Shown here piece by piece: positions 54,725 through 63,403 of a stretch of 64,000 nt of DNA. Source of the stretch: Nocardiopsis kunsanensis DSM 44524 (GTDB lineage: Bacteria; Actinomycetota; Actinomycetes; Streptosporangiales; Streptosporangiaceae); NCBI RefSeq assembly GCF_000340965.1, contig NZ_ANAY01000013.1, positions 62,001-126,000 of the forward strand, in the 5' to 3' direction. A program made the translations under genes and the position numbers. Numbering within the stretch: the first letter of the stretch is position 1; each line of letters opens with the position of its first letter. A model generated the notes under the pieces. The model did not search any database. It had not been told where the DNA came from and saw only the letters and a list, made by a program, of their open reading frames with translations.

Positions 54725-55798
54725 ATGGATCTCGCTCTCGTCTGGTTCATCGCCATCGCGGTCCTGTGGACCGGCTACTTCTTCCTGGAAGGGTTCGACT
54801 TCGGGGTCGGTGTGCTCCTGCCGTTCACCGGGCCGCGCAACTCCGTGGACCGCAGGGTCGCCATCAACTCGATCGGCCCCGTCTGGAGCGCCAACGAGGT
54901 GTGGCTGATCACCGCGGTCGGCGCCATGTTCGCGGCCTTCCCGGCCTGGTACGCGTCGGTCCTCAGCGGTTTCTACGTCCCGATGCTGGTCGTCCTCCTC
55001 TCGCTCATCGCACGGGGTGTGGCCTTCAAGTACCGCAGCAACCGGGACAGCGACCGTTGGCGCGAGTACTGGGACCTCGCGATCTTCTACGGGAGCGCGG
55101 TACCCGCGTTCCTGTGGGGTGTGCTCTTCGCCAACCTCGTACAGGGTGTGGCCATGGGCCCCGACCACGTCGTCACAGCCGGGCTGCTCGACCTGTTCAC
55201 GCCGTACGCGCTGCTGGGCGGGCTGACGACACTGTCGCTGTTCACCCTGCACGGCGCGGTCTTCCTGACTCTGAAGACCGAGGGCCCGGTGCGGGTACGG
55301 GCCCGGAACGCGGCGTTGTACAGCGCCGTGGCCGCGGTGCCCTCGGTCGTGGGTTTCGCGGGATGGACACAGGCCGCACACGGACAGGACTGGACGTTCT
55401 TCACCGCGGCCGCTGCCATGGCCGCGCTGGTCCTCGGGGTCGCCTCGACCCGGCGCGGGCGTGAGGGCTGGTCGTTCCTGTGGACGGCGTTGTCCGTGCT
55501 CACCCTGACGGTGACGGTGTTCGGCTCGATGTATCCGAACGTGCTGCCCTCGACGACCGACCCCGCCCACTCGCTCACCGTCGCCAACGCCTCCTCGGCC
55601 GACTACACACTCACCGTCATGTCCTGGGTCGCGTTGGTGGCGCTGCCGGTCGTCATGGGGTACCAGGCGTGGAGCTACTGGGTGTTCCGCCGGAGGGTGA
55701 CCGGGGAGGCCGTCACCGGGGAGAGTGTGACCGCCGGCGGCGGGGGCGGGGACACCGGAACAGCGGCGGTCGCCGACCCCGGTCCCCCGCGGAGCTGA
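54725..55798 (+). CDS. cydB: Cytochrome bd oxidase subunit II
   Basis: 357 residues with about nine membrane segments. Partner of CydA. Family features: LVWFIAIAVLWTGYFFLEGFDFGVGVLLPF with the conserved aspartate, NEVWLITAVGAMFAAFP, RGVAFKYRSNRDS and DLFTPYALLGGLTTLSLFTLHGA. It starts 11 nt after cydA. The C-terminal tail is Gly-rich and not conserved. cydD follows after 204 bp. Confidence 0.96.
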   Translation: MDLALVWFIAIAVLWTGYFFLEGFDFGVGVLLPFTGPRNSVDRRVAINSIGPVWSANEVWLITAVGAMFAAFPAWYASVLSGFYVPMLVVLLSLIARGVAFKYRSNRDSDRWREYWDLAIFYGSAVPAFLWGVLFANLVQGVAMGPDHVVTAGLLDLFTPYALLGGLTTLSLFTLHGAVFLTLKTEGPVRVRARNAALYSAVAAVPSVVGFAGWTQAAHGQDWTFFTAAAAMAALVLGVASTRRGREGWSFLWTALSVLTLTVTVFGSMYPNVLPSTTDPAHSLTVANASSADYTLTVMSWVALVALPVVMGYQAWSYWVFRRRVTGEAVTGESVTAGGGGGDTGTAAVADPGPPRS

Positions 55799-56002
55799 CC
55801 ACCCCGGTTCTGGGCACCCCCGGGCCTGTGCGCACGTTCCCGCGTCCGCACACGGCGTCGGGGGTACTCCGGTTCCACCGGTTACGGCCCGAGGGAACCG
55901 CACGACCACGGCACACCGCGGAACACTGTTCCGGCCCCGACCCGCACAGCGGCGTCCCGCGGAACCCGATCCACCCACCACACGGACGAGGTGCACCCGA
56001 CG

Positions 56003-57772
56003 ATGAAACCTCTCGACCCGCGCCTGGTGCGCACCGCGAGCGCGGTCCGCGTGCACCTGGGTGTGTCCGTGGCAGCAGGCGCGCTCACCACCGGTCTGAT
56101 CCTGATCCAGGCCTGGCTGCTCGCCCGTACCGTCACCGGCGCCTGGAGGGGCGAGGGGATCGACACCCTGGGCTGGGCCGTGGCCGGGGTCGCCGCCGTC
56201 GCCGTGGCCCGCGCCGTGCTGTCCTACGTCGCCGAGGCCTCGGCCCTGTACAGCGCGGCCCGCACCAAGTCACAACTGCGGCGCCGCCTCGTCGCCCACG
56301 TGACCGGGGGCCGGGGACGCGTGTGGACGGCGGGCCCCTCCGACACGGACGACGGCCGGGAGGGTGCGCCCAAGGCCGGGGAGCTCGTCACCCTCGCCAC
56401 CCGCGGGCTGGACGCTCTCGACGACTACTTCGCCCGTTACCTCCCCCAGCTCGCTCTCGCGGCGATCGTTCCGGTCGCGGTGCTCACGGTGGTCTTCTGG
56501 GCCGACTGGATCTCCGGTGTGGTGATCCTGGTGACGCTGCCGCTCATCCCGATCTTCATGGCGCTCATCGGGATGCACACACAGGCACGCACCGACAAGC
56601 AGTGGCGGCTGCTGAGCCGGCTCGGCGGGCACTTCCTCGACGTGGTGGAAGGCCTGCCCACGCTCGCGGTGTTCCGCCGGGCCAGAGCACAGGCCGCGAT
56701 CATCCGCAGGGTCGGGGACCAGCACCGCAGGGCCACCATGGGCACGCTGCGGGTCGCGTTCCTGTCGGCCTTCGCGCTGGAACTGCTGTCGACGCTGGCG
56801 GTCGCGCTGGTGGCGGTCGAGGTGGGGCTGCGCCTGCTGGGCGGGCACATGGACTACCAGACCGCTCTGCTCGTCCTCGTCCTCGCCCCGGAGGCCTATC
56901 TGCCGTTGCGTGAGGTCGGGGCCCGTTTCCACGCCAGCATGGAAGGTGTGGCCGCGGCCGAGGGCATCTTCACGGAGCTGGACCGCGAACGCGGACCCGC
57001 CGACGGCGCGCACGCCCCCGAGCCGGTGGGGGTCCCTGCCCCCTCGGCCGCGGGGGACCTGCGTCTCGAGGGGGTCGGGCTCACCCACCCCGGGCGTGAC
57101 AGGCCCGCGCTGGACGGGTTGGACCTGACCGTGCACGCCGGCGAGCACGTGCTGCTCACCGGGCCGAGCGGGTCGGGCAAGACGACGTTGCTGTCGCTGC
57201 TGCTGCGGTTGAACGAGCCCGGCGCCGGGAGGGTGAGCGTGCGTGCCCCCGGGGGCGCGTGGGAGCCGCTCTCCGGGGTTCCGGCCGAGGACTGGCGTCT
57301 GGGTGTGGCCTGGGTGCCCCAGTACCCGTACCTGTTCGACGTGTCGGTGGCCGACAACATCCGCCTGGGCGCTCCCGAGGCGACGATGGAACAGGTCAGG
57401 GAGGCCGCACGGGCTGCCGAGGCCGACACGTTCGTCTCCGCTCTGCCCGATGGCTACCGGACCCGGTTGGGTGAACGCGGGGCCCGGCTGTCGGCAGGCC
57501 AGCGACAGCGCATCGCGCTGGCCCGGGCGATGTGCCGGAACGCCCCGCTCGTGCTGTTGGACGAACCGACCGCCCACCTGGACCCGGAGAACGCGGCAGC
57601 GGTACGCACCGCGGTCGGGCGGCTGGCACGCGGGCGGACCGCGATCGTCGTCGCACACGACCCCGGGTGGCTGACCCGGTCCCTGGGTGCGCCCGAGGAG
57701 GACTCGGAGGCGCCGCCGTTGCGGGTCGTCGAACTGCAGGTGCCGAGTGTGGACGGGGGTGTGCGGCGATGA
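56003..57772 (+). CDS. cydD: Thiol reductant ABC exporter subunit CydD
   Basis: 589 residues. Half-transporter that with CydC exports glutathione/cysteine-type thiols needed for assembling cytochrome bd. Six membrane segments (about 20-300) precede an ATPase with Walker A GPSGSGKTT (387-395), signature LSAGQRQRIALARAM (from about 496) and LVLLDEPTAHLD. The position after cydAB supports CydD over other ABC exporters. ATG 56003 has GAGGTG upstream; a GTG at 55991 would add four residues. Confidence 0.94.
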   Translation: MKPLDPRLVRTASAVRVHLGVSVAAGALTTGLILIQAWLLARTVTGAWRGEGIDTLGWAVAGVAAVAVARAVLSYVAEASALYSAARTKSQLRRRLVAHVTGGRGRVWTAGPSDTDDGREGAPKAGELVTLATRGLDALDDYFARYLPQLALAAIVPVAVLTVVFWADWISGVVILVTLPLIPIFMALIGMHTQARTDKQWRLLSRLGGHFLDVVEGLPTLAVFRRARAQAAIIRRVGDQHRRATMGTLRVAFLSAFALELLSTLAVALVAVEVGLRLLGGHMDYQTALLVLVLAPEAYLPLREVGARFHASMEGVAAAEGIFTELDRERGPADGAHAPEPVGVPAPSAAGDLRLEGVGLTHPGRDRPALDGLDLTVHAGEHVLLTGPSGSGKTTLLSLLLRLNEPGAGRVSVRAPGGAWEPLSGVPAEDWRLGVAWVPQYPYLFDVSVADNIRLGAPEATMEQVREAARAAEADTFVSALPDGYRTRLGERGARLSAGQRQRIALARAMCRNAPLVLLDEPTAHLDPENAAAVRTAVGRLARGRTAIVVAHDPGWLTRSLGAPEEDSEAPPLRVVELQVPSVDGGVRR

Positions 57773-59577
57773 CGCGGGACAACGGTGGCAACGGTCATCC
57801 GGAAAGCGCGGTCCCAGGAGTCACGGACCCGGGGGCGCAGGTGCCCGAACGCGAACGCCGACGCGACCCGCTGCGGCGGATGATCGCTCTGGCCCGGCCC
57901 CGCAGCAGCCGGTTCGCTCTCGGTGTCCTGCTGGGCGCGGCCGCGACCGGGGCCGGGGTGGCCCTGTTGGGTGTGGCTGCGTGGATGCTCGCGGTCGCCG
58001 CGGACCATCCGCCGATCACCGCGCTCAGCGTGGCGGTGGTGGCCACACGCGCGCTCGGGGTGAGCAAGGGCGTGAGCCGGTACCTGGAGCGTCTGGTCAC
58101 CCACGACGCCGCGTTCCGGACCCTGGCGGAGGTGCGGGTCCGTGTGTACAGGAGGCTCGCGGCGACCGAACCCTTCGGCCGGTTCCGTACCGGTGACCTG
58201 GTCTCGCGCCTGGTCAACGACACCGAGGCGACGTTGGACCTGCTCGTGCGCGGGCTCACCCCTCCCCTGGTGGCGGTGGTGACCGGCGGGACGACCGTGC
58301 TCGTGCTGACGGTGGTGTACGTGCCCGGGGGTGTGTTGCTCGCGTCCGGGCTGCTGTTGTCCGGGTTCGCGGTGCCGTTGGCGATGGCGGCGCTGGGCAA
58401 GGGGCCGGGGCGGCGGCAGGCCGAGGCGCGGGGGGCGCTGTCCACGACCCTGGTGGACACCCTGCACGGCGCGCCGGACCTGGTGGCCTACGGGGCGATG
58501 GACCGCCAGGTCGCCCGGGTGTACGAGGCGGACGAGGTACTGACGCGGGTGGAGCAGCGTGATTCGGCGGTCCTGGGCCTGGGTGCCGGGGCGACGGCGC
58601 TGGTCACCGGGCTGACGGTGTGGGGTGCGCTGTTGCTGGGTGTGCTCGCGGTGGAGGACGGCACGATCGGTGCGGTGTCCCTGGCCGTCGTGGTGCTGAC
58701 GACCCTGGCGGCGTTCGAGATCGTGGCGCCGTTGCCGGCCGTGGCGGGCAAGCTGGGGGCGATCCGGGCGAGCGGGGCGCGGCTGTTCGGGGTGCTGGAC
58801 ACCCCGGCGCAGACGGCCCCGGCCCGGAAGGAGGACCTGGCCGGGGACGTGTGCGCGGACCGGGCGGCCGTCACGGTGAGCGGCCTGCGCGTGCGCTACG
58901 GGCCGGAGGACCCGTGGGCACTGGACGGGGTGGATCTGGAGGTTCCCGAGGGGGCCACTGTCGCGGTGATCGGCCCGAGCGGGGCCGGCAAGAGCACGCT
59001 GGCGTCGGTCCTGCTGCGCTTCCTGGAGCCGGACGAGGGACGGGTGGAGCTCGGCGGTGCCGACATCACGGCCTACCCGGCGGACGAGGTGCGTGCGTCG
59101 GTCTCGGGTGTGCCCCAGGATCCGCACGTGTTCGCCTCGACCCTGCGCGAGAACCTGCTCCTGGCCCGCCCGGGGGCCGGGGACGAGGAGCTGTGGGAGG
59201 CGTTGGCGCGGGTGAGCCTGGCCGAGGAGGTGCGGGCCGTGCCCCGGGGCCTGGACACGGAGGTGGGCACGCACGGGACCGGGCTCAGCGGCGGCATGGT
59301 GCAGCGTCTGGCGTTGGCCCGTGCGGTGCTCGCCTCCCCGAGGGTTCTCGTCCTGGACGAACCGACCGCGCACCTGGACGCCGACACCCGCGACACGGTG
59401 GTCTCGGACCTGTTGGACGCCGCTGAGGGGTACTCGACCCTGCTCATCACACACGACCTCGCCGGACTCGACCGTGTGGACCGCATATACGTGGTGCGGG
59501 AGGGGCGTGTGCTGCAGTCCGGTACCCATGCCGAGCTGCTCGCCCAGGAGGGTTGGTACCGCGACGTCGCCGGATGA
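57769..59577 (+). CDS. cydC: Thiol reductant ABC exporter subunit CydC
   Basis: 602 residues. Forms the heterodimer with CydD; its ATG overlaps the cydD stop (ATGA). Residues about 50-330 form the membrane domain (GVSKGVSRYLERLVTHDAAF is typical of CydC). The ATPase has Walker A GPSGAGKS (402-409) and VLVLDEPTAHLD. The signature is GLSGGMVQRLALARA, with Met (510) where Gln usually follows LSGG. That may make one composite site less active, as in asymmetric ABC heterodimers (inference). Confidence 0.94.
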   Translation: MTRDNGGNGHPESAVPGVTDPGAQVPERERRRDPLRRMIALARPRSSRFALGVLLGAAATGAGVALLGVAAWMLAVAADHPPITALSVAVVATRALGVSKGVSRYLERLVTHDAAFRTLAEVRVRVYRRLAATEPFGRFRTGDLVSRLVNDTEATLDLLVRGLTPPLVAVVTGGTTVLVLTVVYVPGGVLLASGLLLSGFAVPLAMAALGKGPGRRQAEARGALSTTLVDTLHGAPDLVAYGAMDRQVARVYEADEVLTRVEQRDSAVLGLGAGATALVTGLTVWGALLLGVLAVEDGTIGAVSLAVVVLTTLAAFEIVAPLPAVAGKLGAIRASGARLFGVLDTPAQTAPARKEDLAGDVCADRAAVTVSGLRVRYGPEDPWALDGVDLEVPEGATVAVIGPSGAGKSTLASVLLRFLEPDEGRVELGGADITAYPADEVRASVSGVPQDPHVFASTLRENLLLARPGAGDEELWEALARVSLAEEVRAVPRGLDTEVGTHGTGLSGGMVQRLALARAVLASPRVLVLDEPTAHLDADTRDTVVSDLLDAAEGYSTLLITHDLAGLDRVDRIYVVREGRVLQSGTHAELLAQEGWYRDVAG

Positions 59578-59631
59578 ACCGGTCCCTTCCCTCGCGTCAC
59601 GGGCGCTGCGGAGAGCCGTTAGGGTTCGCCC

Positions 59632-60420
59632 GTGAGCAATCCTGTGCGTGAGATCTTCGGCGGTTTCGGACATCTACTGCGTGGCGTGGGCATTCTGCTG
59701 AAAAGGCCCCGGCTGTTCCTCCTGGGGGCCCTACCCGCGGTGTTCGTGTGGCTGGTCTTCCTCGGGCTCTTCGTGGCCCTGGTGTTCAACATCGAGGATC
59801 TCGTGGGCTGGGCGACCCCCTTCGCCTCGGACTGGGACGACCTGTGGCAGGGCCTGGTGCGCGGCGGGATCTCCGTGGTGGCCCTGGTGGGCGCGTTCCT
59901 GGTGTTCGTGGTCTCGTTCACGACGGTGACACTGGCCGTGGGTGCGCCCGTCTACGACAAGATCGGCGAGCTCGTGGAGGAGGAGCTCGGCGGCGCACCG
60001 GAAGAACCGGACGAATCGCTGACGGCCTCCGTCCTGCGCGCGATCCGCCAGTCCGTGGTGATCGTGCTCGTCTCCCTGGCCGTGACCCTGCTCGTCTTCC
60101 TCATCGGCCTGGTGCCGTTCGTGGGCTGGATCGCCGGACCGGTCCTCGCGGCCGTCACGGGCGGGTGGCTGCTCGGGATCGAGCTGGTCGCCAACGCCTT
60201 CGACCGGCGCGGGCTGCTGCGGCTCAAGGACCGCCACCGGTCCATGTCCACCCGGCGGTTGCGCGTCCTGGGGTTCACGGTCCCCACGTACTTCCTGTTG
60301 GCGGTGCCGTTCCTTGCGGTGGTGGTGTTCCCGGCCGCGACGGCGGGAGCGACCATGCTGGCCCGGGACCTGCTCCCGGCCGCGCCGCCGGAGACGCAAC
60401 CGGAGAACGAGAAGGCCTGA
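59632..60420 (+). CDS. EI24/CysZ-like membrane protein
   Basis: 262 residues with about four to six membrane segments. Opens NPVREIFGGFGHLLRGVGILLKRPRLFLLGALP and has FLVFVVSFTTVTLAVGAPVYDKI, the EI24-domain pattern shared with the sulfate permease CysZ. The substrate is unknown; actinobacterial members are mostly uncharacterised. GTG 59632. It follows cydC by 54 bp on the same strand and ends 3 bp before the oppositely oriented Uma2 remnant. Confidence 0.88.
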   Translation: MSNPVREIFGGFGHLLRGVGILLKRPRLFLLGALPAVFVWLVFLGLFVALVFNIEDLVGWATPFASDWDDLWQGLVRGGISVVALVGAFLVFVVSFTTVTLAVGAPVYDKIGELVEEELGGAPEEPDESLTASVLRAIRQSVVIVLVSLAVTLLVFLIGLVPFVGWIAGPVLAAVTGGWLLGIELVANAFDRRGLLRLKDRHRSMSTRRLRVLGFTVPTYFLLAVPFLAVVVFPAATAGATMLARDLLPAAPPETQPENEKA

Positions 60421-60423
60421 GCC

Positions 60424-60895
60424 CTATTGCAGGAGCGCCGCGGCCTCGATGCCGAGGGCGAACGGCGCCCCCAGGTGCACAGAGGCACCGGGCACGGCCC
60501 GCTCGACCGTCTGGTACTTGCCGCCCTCGGGCACGGAGAACAGCGCGATCCCGCCCTTGCTCGGGTCGGTCACCAGGTAGAGCGGCACACCGGCGCGGGC
60601 GTATCCCTTGATCCTGGCCTTCCAGTCGTGCAGGGCGCTGCTGGACGAGACGGCCTCGACGGCGAGTTCGAGGTCCTCCGCCGACCGGAGCCAGACCTCA
60701 CTCCTAGCGACCGCCGTCGGAACCACGGCAAGATCGGGAACGTATCGGTCCTCGCTGTCGGGGATCCGAACGGTCACCGTCCGAAGGCTGCGCATGCCGG
60801 GCAGATCTGCCCGGATCAGCGCCTCTTGCAGCGTCGAACAGCGTCGGCAGATCCGCCATCGTCTCCACCATCCGCTCATCGGTAGCACAGACCAT
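60424..60895 (-). pseudogene. Uma2-family (DUF820) endonuclease-like gene, N-terminus broken
   Basis: The 3' part encodes the Uma2 PD-(D/E)xK core: RYVPDLAVVPTAV, DLELAVEAVSSSS and DWKARIKGYARAGVPLYLVTDP. The natural start appears to be in another frame: ATG 60895 gives VCATDERMVETMADLP, a Uma2-like opening. The frames meet near LQEALIRADLPGM at about 60830, without the usual VELVDG segment between them. A deletion plus frameshift is likely. The core frame itself is open to 60948 with an unrelated N-terminus. Confidence 0.75.
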
Positions 60896-60981
60896 TCTCT
60901 ACCCCTGCGGTGTTCGGAACACCTCGAAGACAGCGGAGCGAGAACCACGCCACAGGGTTTTCCACAGGCCCGCGTCTCGAC

Positions 60982-62103
60982 TCAGCGCAGGCCGACCGAC
61001 CTGCGCAGCGCCGTGCTGATCATGCGCTCCACGAGAGCCGTGTAGTCCACCCCGGTGGCCGCCCACATCTGCGGGAAGGCCGAGGAAGGGGTGAAGCCGG
61101 GCATCGTGTTGAGCTCGTTGACGAGCACCCGCCCGTCCTCGGTGTAGAAGAAGTCGACGCGGGCCAACCCCTCGCAGCCCATGGCCTCGAAGACGTCCGC
61201 GGCCATGGCGCGCAGCCGGCCCACGGCCTCCTCGGGGATCTCCGCGGGGATGGTCAGGCTGCTGGTCGACAGGTACTTGGCCTCGAAGTCGTAGAAGTCG
61301 AAGCCCTCGGCGACGTGGATCTCCGCGGGCTGGGACACGTCGGGCACCCCGCCGTCCTCGGCCTCCAGCACACCGCACTCGATCTCACGTCCGCTGACCT
61401 CGGCCTCCACGAGCACCTTCGGGTCGTGCTCGCGTGCGGCGTCGACGGCGGCGACGACGGCCTCGGTGTCGGATGCGTCGGGCACCCGTGTGATGCCCAC
61501 GCTGCTGCCGGCGCGCGCGGGCTTGACGAAGACCCCTCCGCCGAGCTCGGCGATGTCGTCCAGGACGCGCTTGCGTTCCTGCTCCCACTGTCTACCGGTG
61601 ACGGAGACGTACTCGATGGTGGGGATGCCGTTGCCGAGGAGCATGGACTTCATGAAGACCTTGTCCATGGCGGCGGCGCTGGAGAAGACCCCGGCCCCGG
61701 CATAGCGCACCCCCATCATCTCGAACAACCCCTGCACGGTGCCGTCCTCGCCGAAGGGCCCGTGCAGCAGCGGCAGGACGACGTCGACCCCGCCCAGACG
61801 CTCGGGCACCTGCCCGGGTTCGGCGACCATGAGCTGGCCGGCGGTGTCGAAGGGCAGCGCGAGGTCGGTGCCCTCGCCGACGCTGGGCAGCGTCCTGGTC
61901 TCGGCGTCGATGCGTAGTTCGCCGGGGTCACCGGAGGTGAGCACCCAGTTTCCGTCGGGTGTGATTCCGACGGGCACGACCTCGTACCGGTCCCGGTCGA
62001 TGACGGACATCACGCTGCCCGCCGTGACACAGGAGATCTGGTGTTCGGAACTGCGTCCGCCGAAGACGACGGCGACCCTGGTCTTGCGCTGCTCGGACGA
62101 CAT
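60982..62103 (-). CDS. ddl: D-alanine--D-alanine ligase
   Basis: 373 residues. Joins two D-Ala using ATP for peptidoglycan stem peptides. Motifs include VAVVFGGRSSEHQISCVTAGSV, VLPLLHGPFGEDGTVQGLFEM, KPARAGSSVGITRV, FDFYDFEAKYLSTSSLTIPAEI in the omega loop, and ARVDFFYTEDGRVLVNELNTMPGFTPSSAFPQMW with ATP/Mg ligands. Start ATG 62103. It usually follows gpsA directly; here a PLP-enzyme gene lies between them. Confidence 0.97.
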   Translation of the reverse strand: MSSEQRKTRVAVVFGGRSSEHQISCVTAGSVMSVIDRDRYEVVPVGITPDGNWVLTSGDPGELRIDAETRTLPSVGEGTDLALPFDTAGQLMVAEPGQVPERLGGVDVVLPLLHGPFGEDGTVQGLFEMMGVRYAGAGVFSSAAAMDKVFMKSMLLGNGIPTIEYVSVTGRQWEQERKRVLDDIAELGGGVFVKPARAGSSVGITRVPDASDTEAVVAAVDAAREHDPKVLVEAEVSGREIECGVLEAEDGGVPDVSQPAEIHVAEGFDFYDFEAKYLSTSSLTIPAEIPEEAVGRLRAMAADVFEAMGCEGLARVDFFYTEDGRVLVNELNTMPGFTPSSAFPQMWAATGVDYTALVERMISTALRRSVGLR

Positions 62104-62156
62104 ACTTCCTGCCCTCGTGTATCGGCTGTGGATGGAAAACGACCTGCGAACGGGGT

Positions 62157-63371
62157 CTACCCGTTGTCGAGCGCCCGGAGCGCGTCATCGACGAGGTCCT
62201 GTGGATCCTCCAGGCCGACGGAGAAGCGTACCGCGCCCGGGGAGATGCCCGCGGCACCCAGTTCCGCCTCGTTCATGGTGCGGTGCGTGGTGGTGGGCAC
62301 GTGTCCGGCGAGGGTGTGGGTCCCGCCGAGGGAGGGCGCGATGGTGCTGAGCCGCAGCCGGTCGGCGAAGGCCATTCCGGCGTCCCGGCCGCCCTTGGGG
62401 TGGACGGTGACGATACCGCCGCAGCGTCCCTGGTCGAAGAGCTTACCGGCGAGGGCGTGCTGGGGGTGGGAGGACAGCGACGGGTGGTCGACGCGCTCGA
62501 CTGCGGGATGGTCCTCGAGGGCGGCGGCCAGGGCTGCGGCGGATTCGCTCTGGCGGGCCACGCGCAGCGGCAGGGTCTCCAGGCCGCGGTGGAGCAGGTA
62601 GGCCTCGTCCGGGGCCAGGCAGGGGCCCAGGTCCACCCGGGTGGCGCGGACACGGTCGATGAGGTCGCGGCCTGCCACCGCCACGCCGCCGGTGGTGTCG
62701 CTGTGCCCGCCGATGTACTTCGTGGCCGAGTGCACGACGACGTCGGCGCCGAACTCCATGGGGCGGCAGATCGCCGGGGAGGCGAAGGTGGAGTCGACGA
62801 CGAGCCGGGCCCCGGCCTCGTGTGCGATCTGTGCGAGTGCGGGCAGGTCGGAGACGGTCATCGTGGGGTTGGACAGTGTCTCGGTGAAGACCACCCGCGT
62901 CTCGGGGCGCACCGCGGCACGGACGGCGTCCGGGTCGGTGACGTCGACGAAGTCGGTGCTGACCCCGAAGCGGCGCAGCAGCCCGTCCAGGAGCGAGTAG
63001 GTGTTGCCGTAGATGGAGCGGGCGGCCACGACATGGGCGCCGGCCTCGGTGAGCGCCATGAGGACGGTGCTGAGGGCCCCCATACCGGACGAGAAGGGCT
63101 GTCCGTGCACCGTCTCGTCGAGGCCGGCGCCTTCCAGGGCCGCGACCGCCGATGCGAAGGCGTCAGCGGTGGGGCTGTCGATACGGGCGTAGGAGTACCC
63201 GTCCTGGCTCCCCGACATCACGTCCGCGAACTCCTGGGAGGTGTCGAACGCGTACGTGGTCGCCCGGTACACGGGCATGCGCAACGGGCGTTCGGCGGGG
63301 ACGGGTGCCTCCGGGAGGGACAGCGCCCGGGTGTTCTCCCCGACGGGGCCGGACCCTGGTGTGTGTGGCAT
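62157..63371 (-). CDS. Cystathionine gamma-synthase/lyase-family PLP enzyme
   Basis: 404 residues. Trans-sulfuration family (fold I). GYSYARIDSPTADAFASAVAALEG is the opening signature. GMGALSTVLMAL and SIYGNTYSLL bind PLP phosphate, D193 (VVDSTFASP) holds the pyridine nitrogen, and K218 in HSATKYIGGHSD is the Schiff-base lysine. SLGGTHTLAGHVPTTTH is the C-terminal substrate arm. Synthase, gamma-lyase and methionine gamma-lyase cannot be told apart by sequence here. ATG 63371 is 32 nt past the gpsA stop; ddl follows 53 nt on. Confidence 0.9.
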   Translation of the reverse strand: MPHTPGSGPVGENTRALSLPEAPVPAERPLRMPVYRATTYAFDTSQEFADVMSGSQDGYSYARIDSPTADAFASAVAALEGAGLDETVHGQPFSSGMGALSTVLMALTEAGAHVVAARSIYGNTYSLLDGLLRRFGVSTDFVDVTDPDAVRAAVRPETRVVFTETLSNPTMTVSDLPALAQIAHEAGARLVVDSTFASPAICRPMEFGADVVVHSATKYIGGHSDTTGGVAVAGRDLIDRVRATRVDLGPCLAPDEAYLLHRGLETLPLRVARQSESAAALAAALEDHPAVERVDHPSLSSHPQHALAGKLFDQGRCGGIVTVHPKGGRDAGMAFADRLRLSTIAPSLGGTHTLAGHVPTTTHRTMNEAELGAAGISPGAVRFSVGLEDPQDLVDDALRALDNG

Positions 63372-63403
63372 GGTGCTCGCTCTCAGGCCTGCGCGGGCCC
63401 GGC

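Noticed and set aside
60982-62103. Vancomycin-type D-Ala-D-Lac ligase
   Set aside because: The omega loop (KYLSTSSLTIPAEI) has the length seen in ordinary actinobacterial Ddl, and no vanH/vanX neighbours are present.
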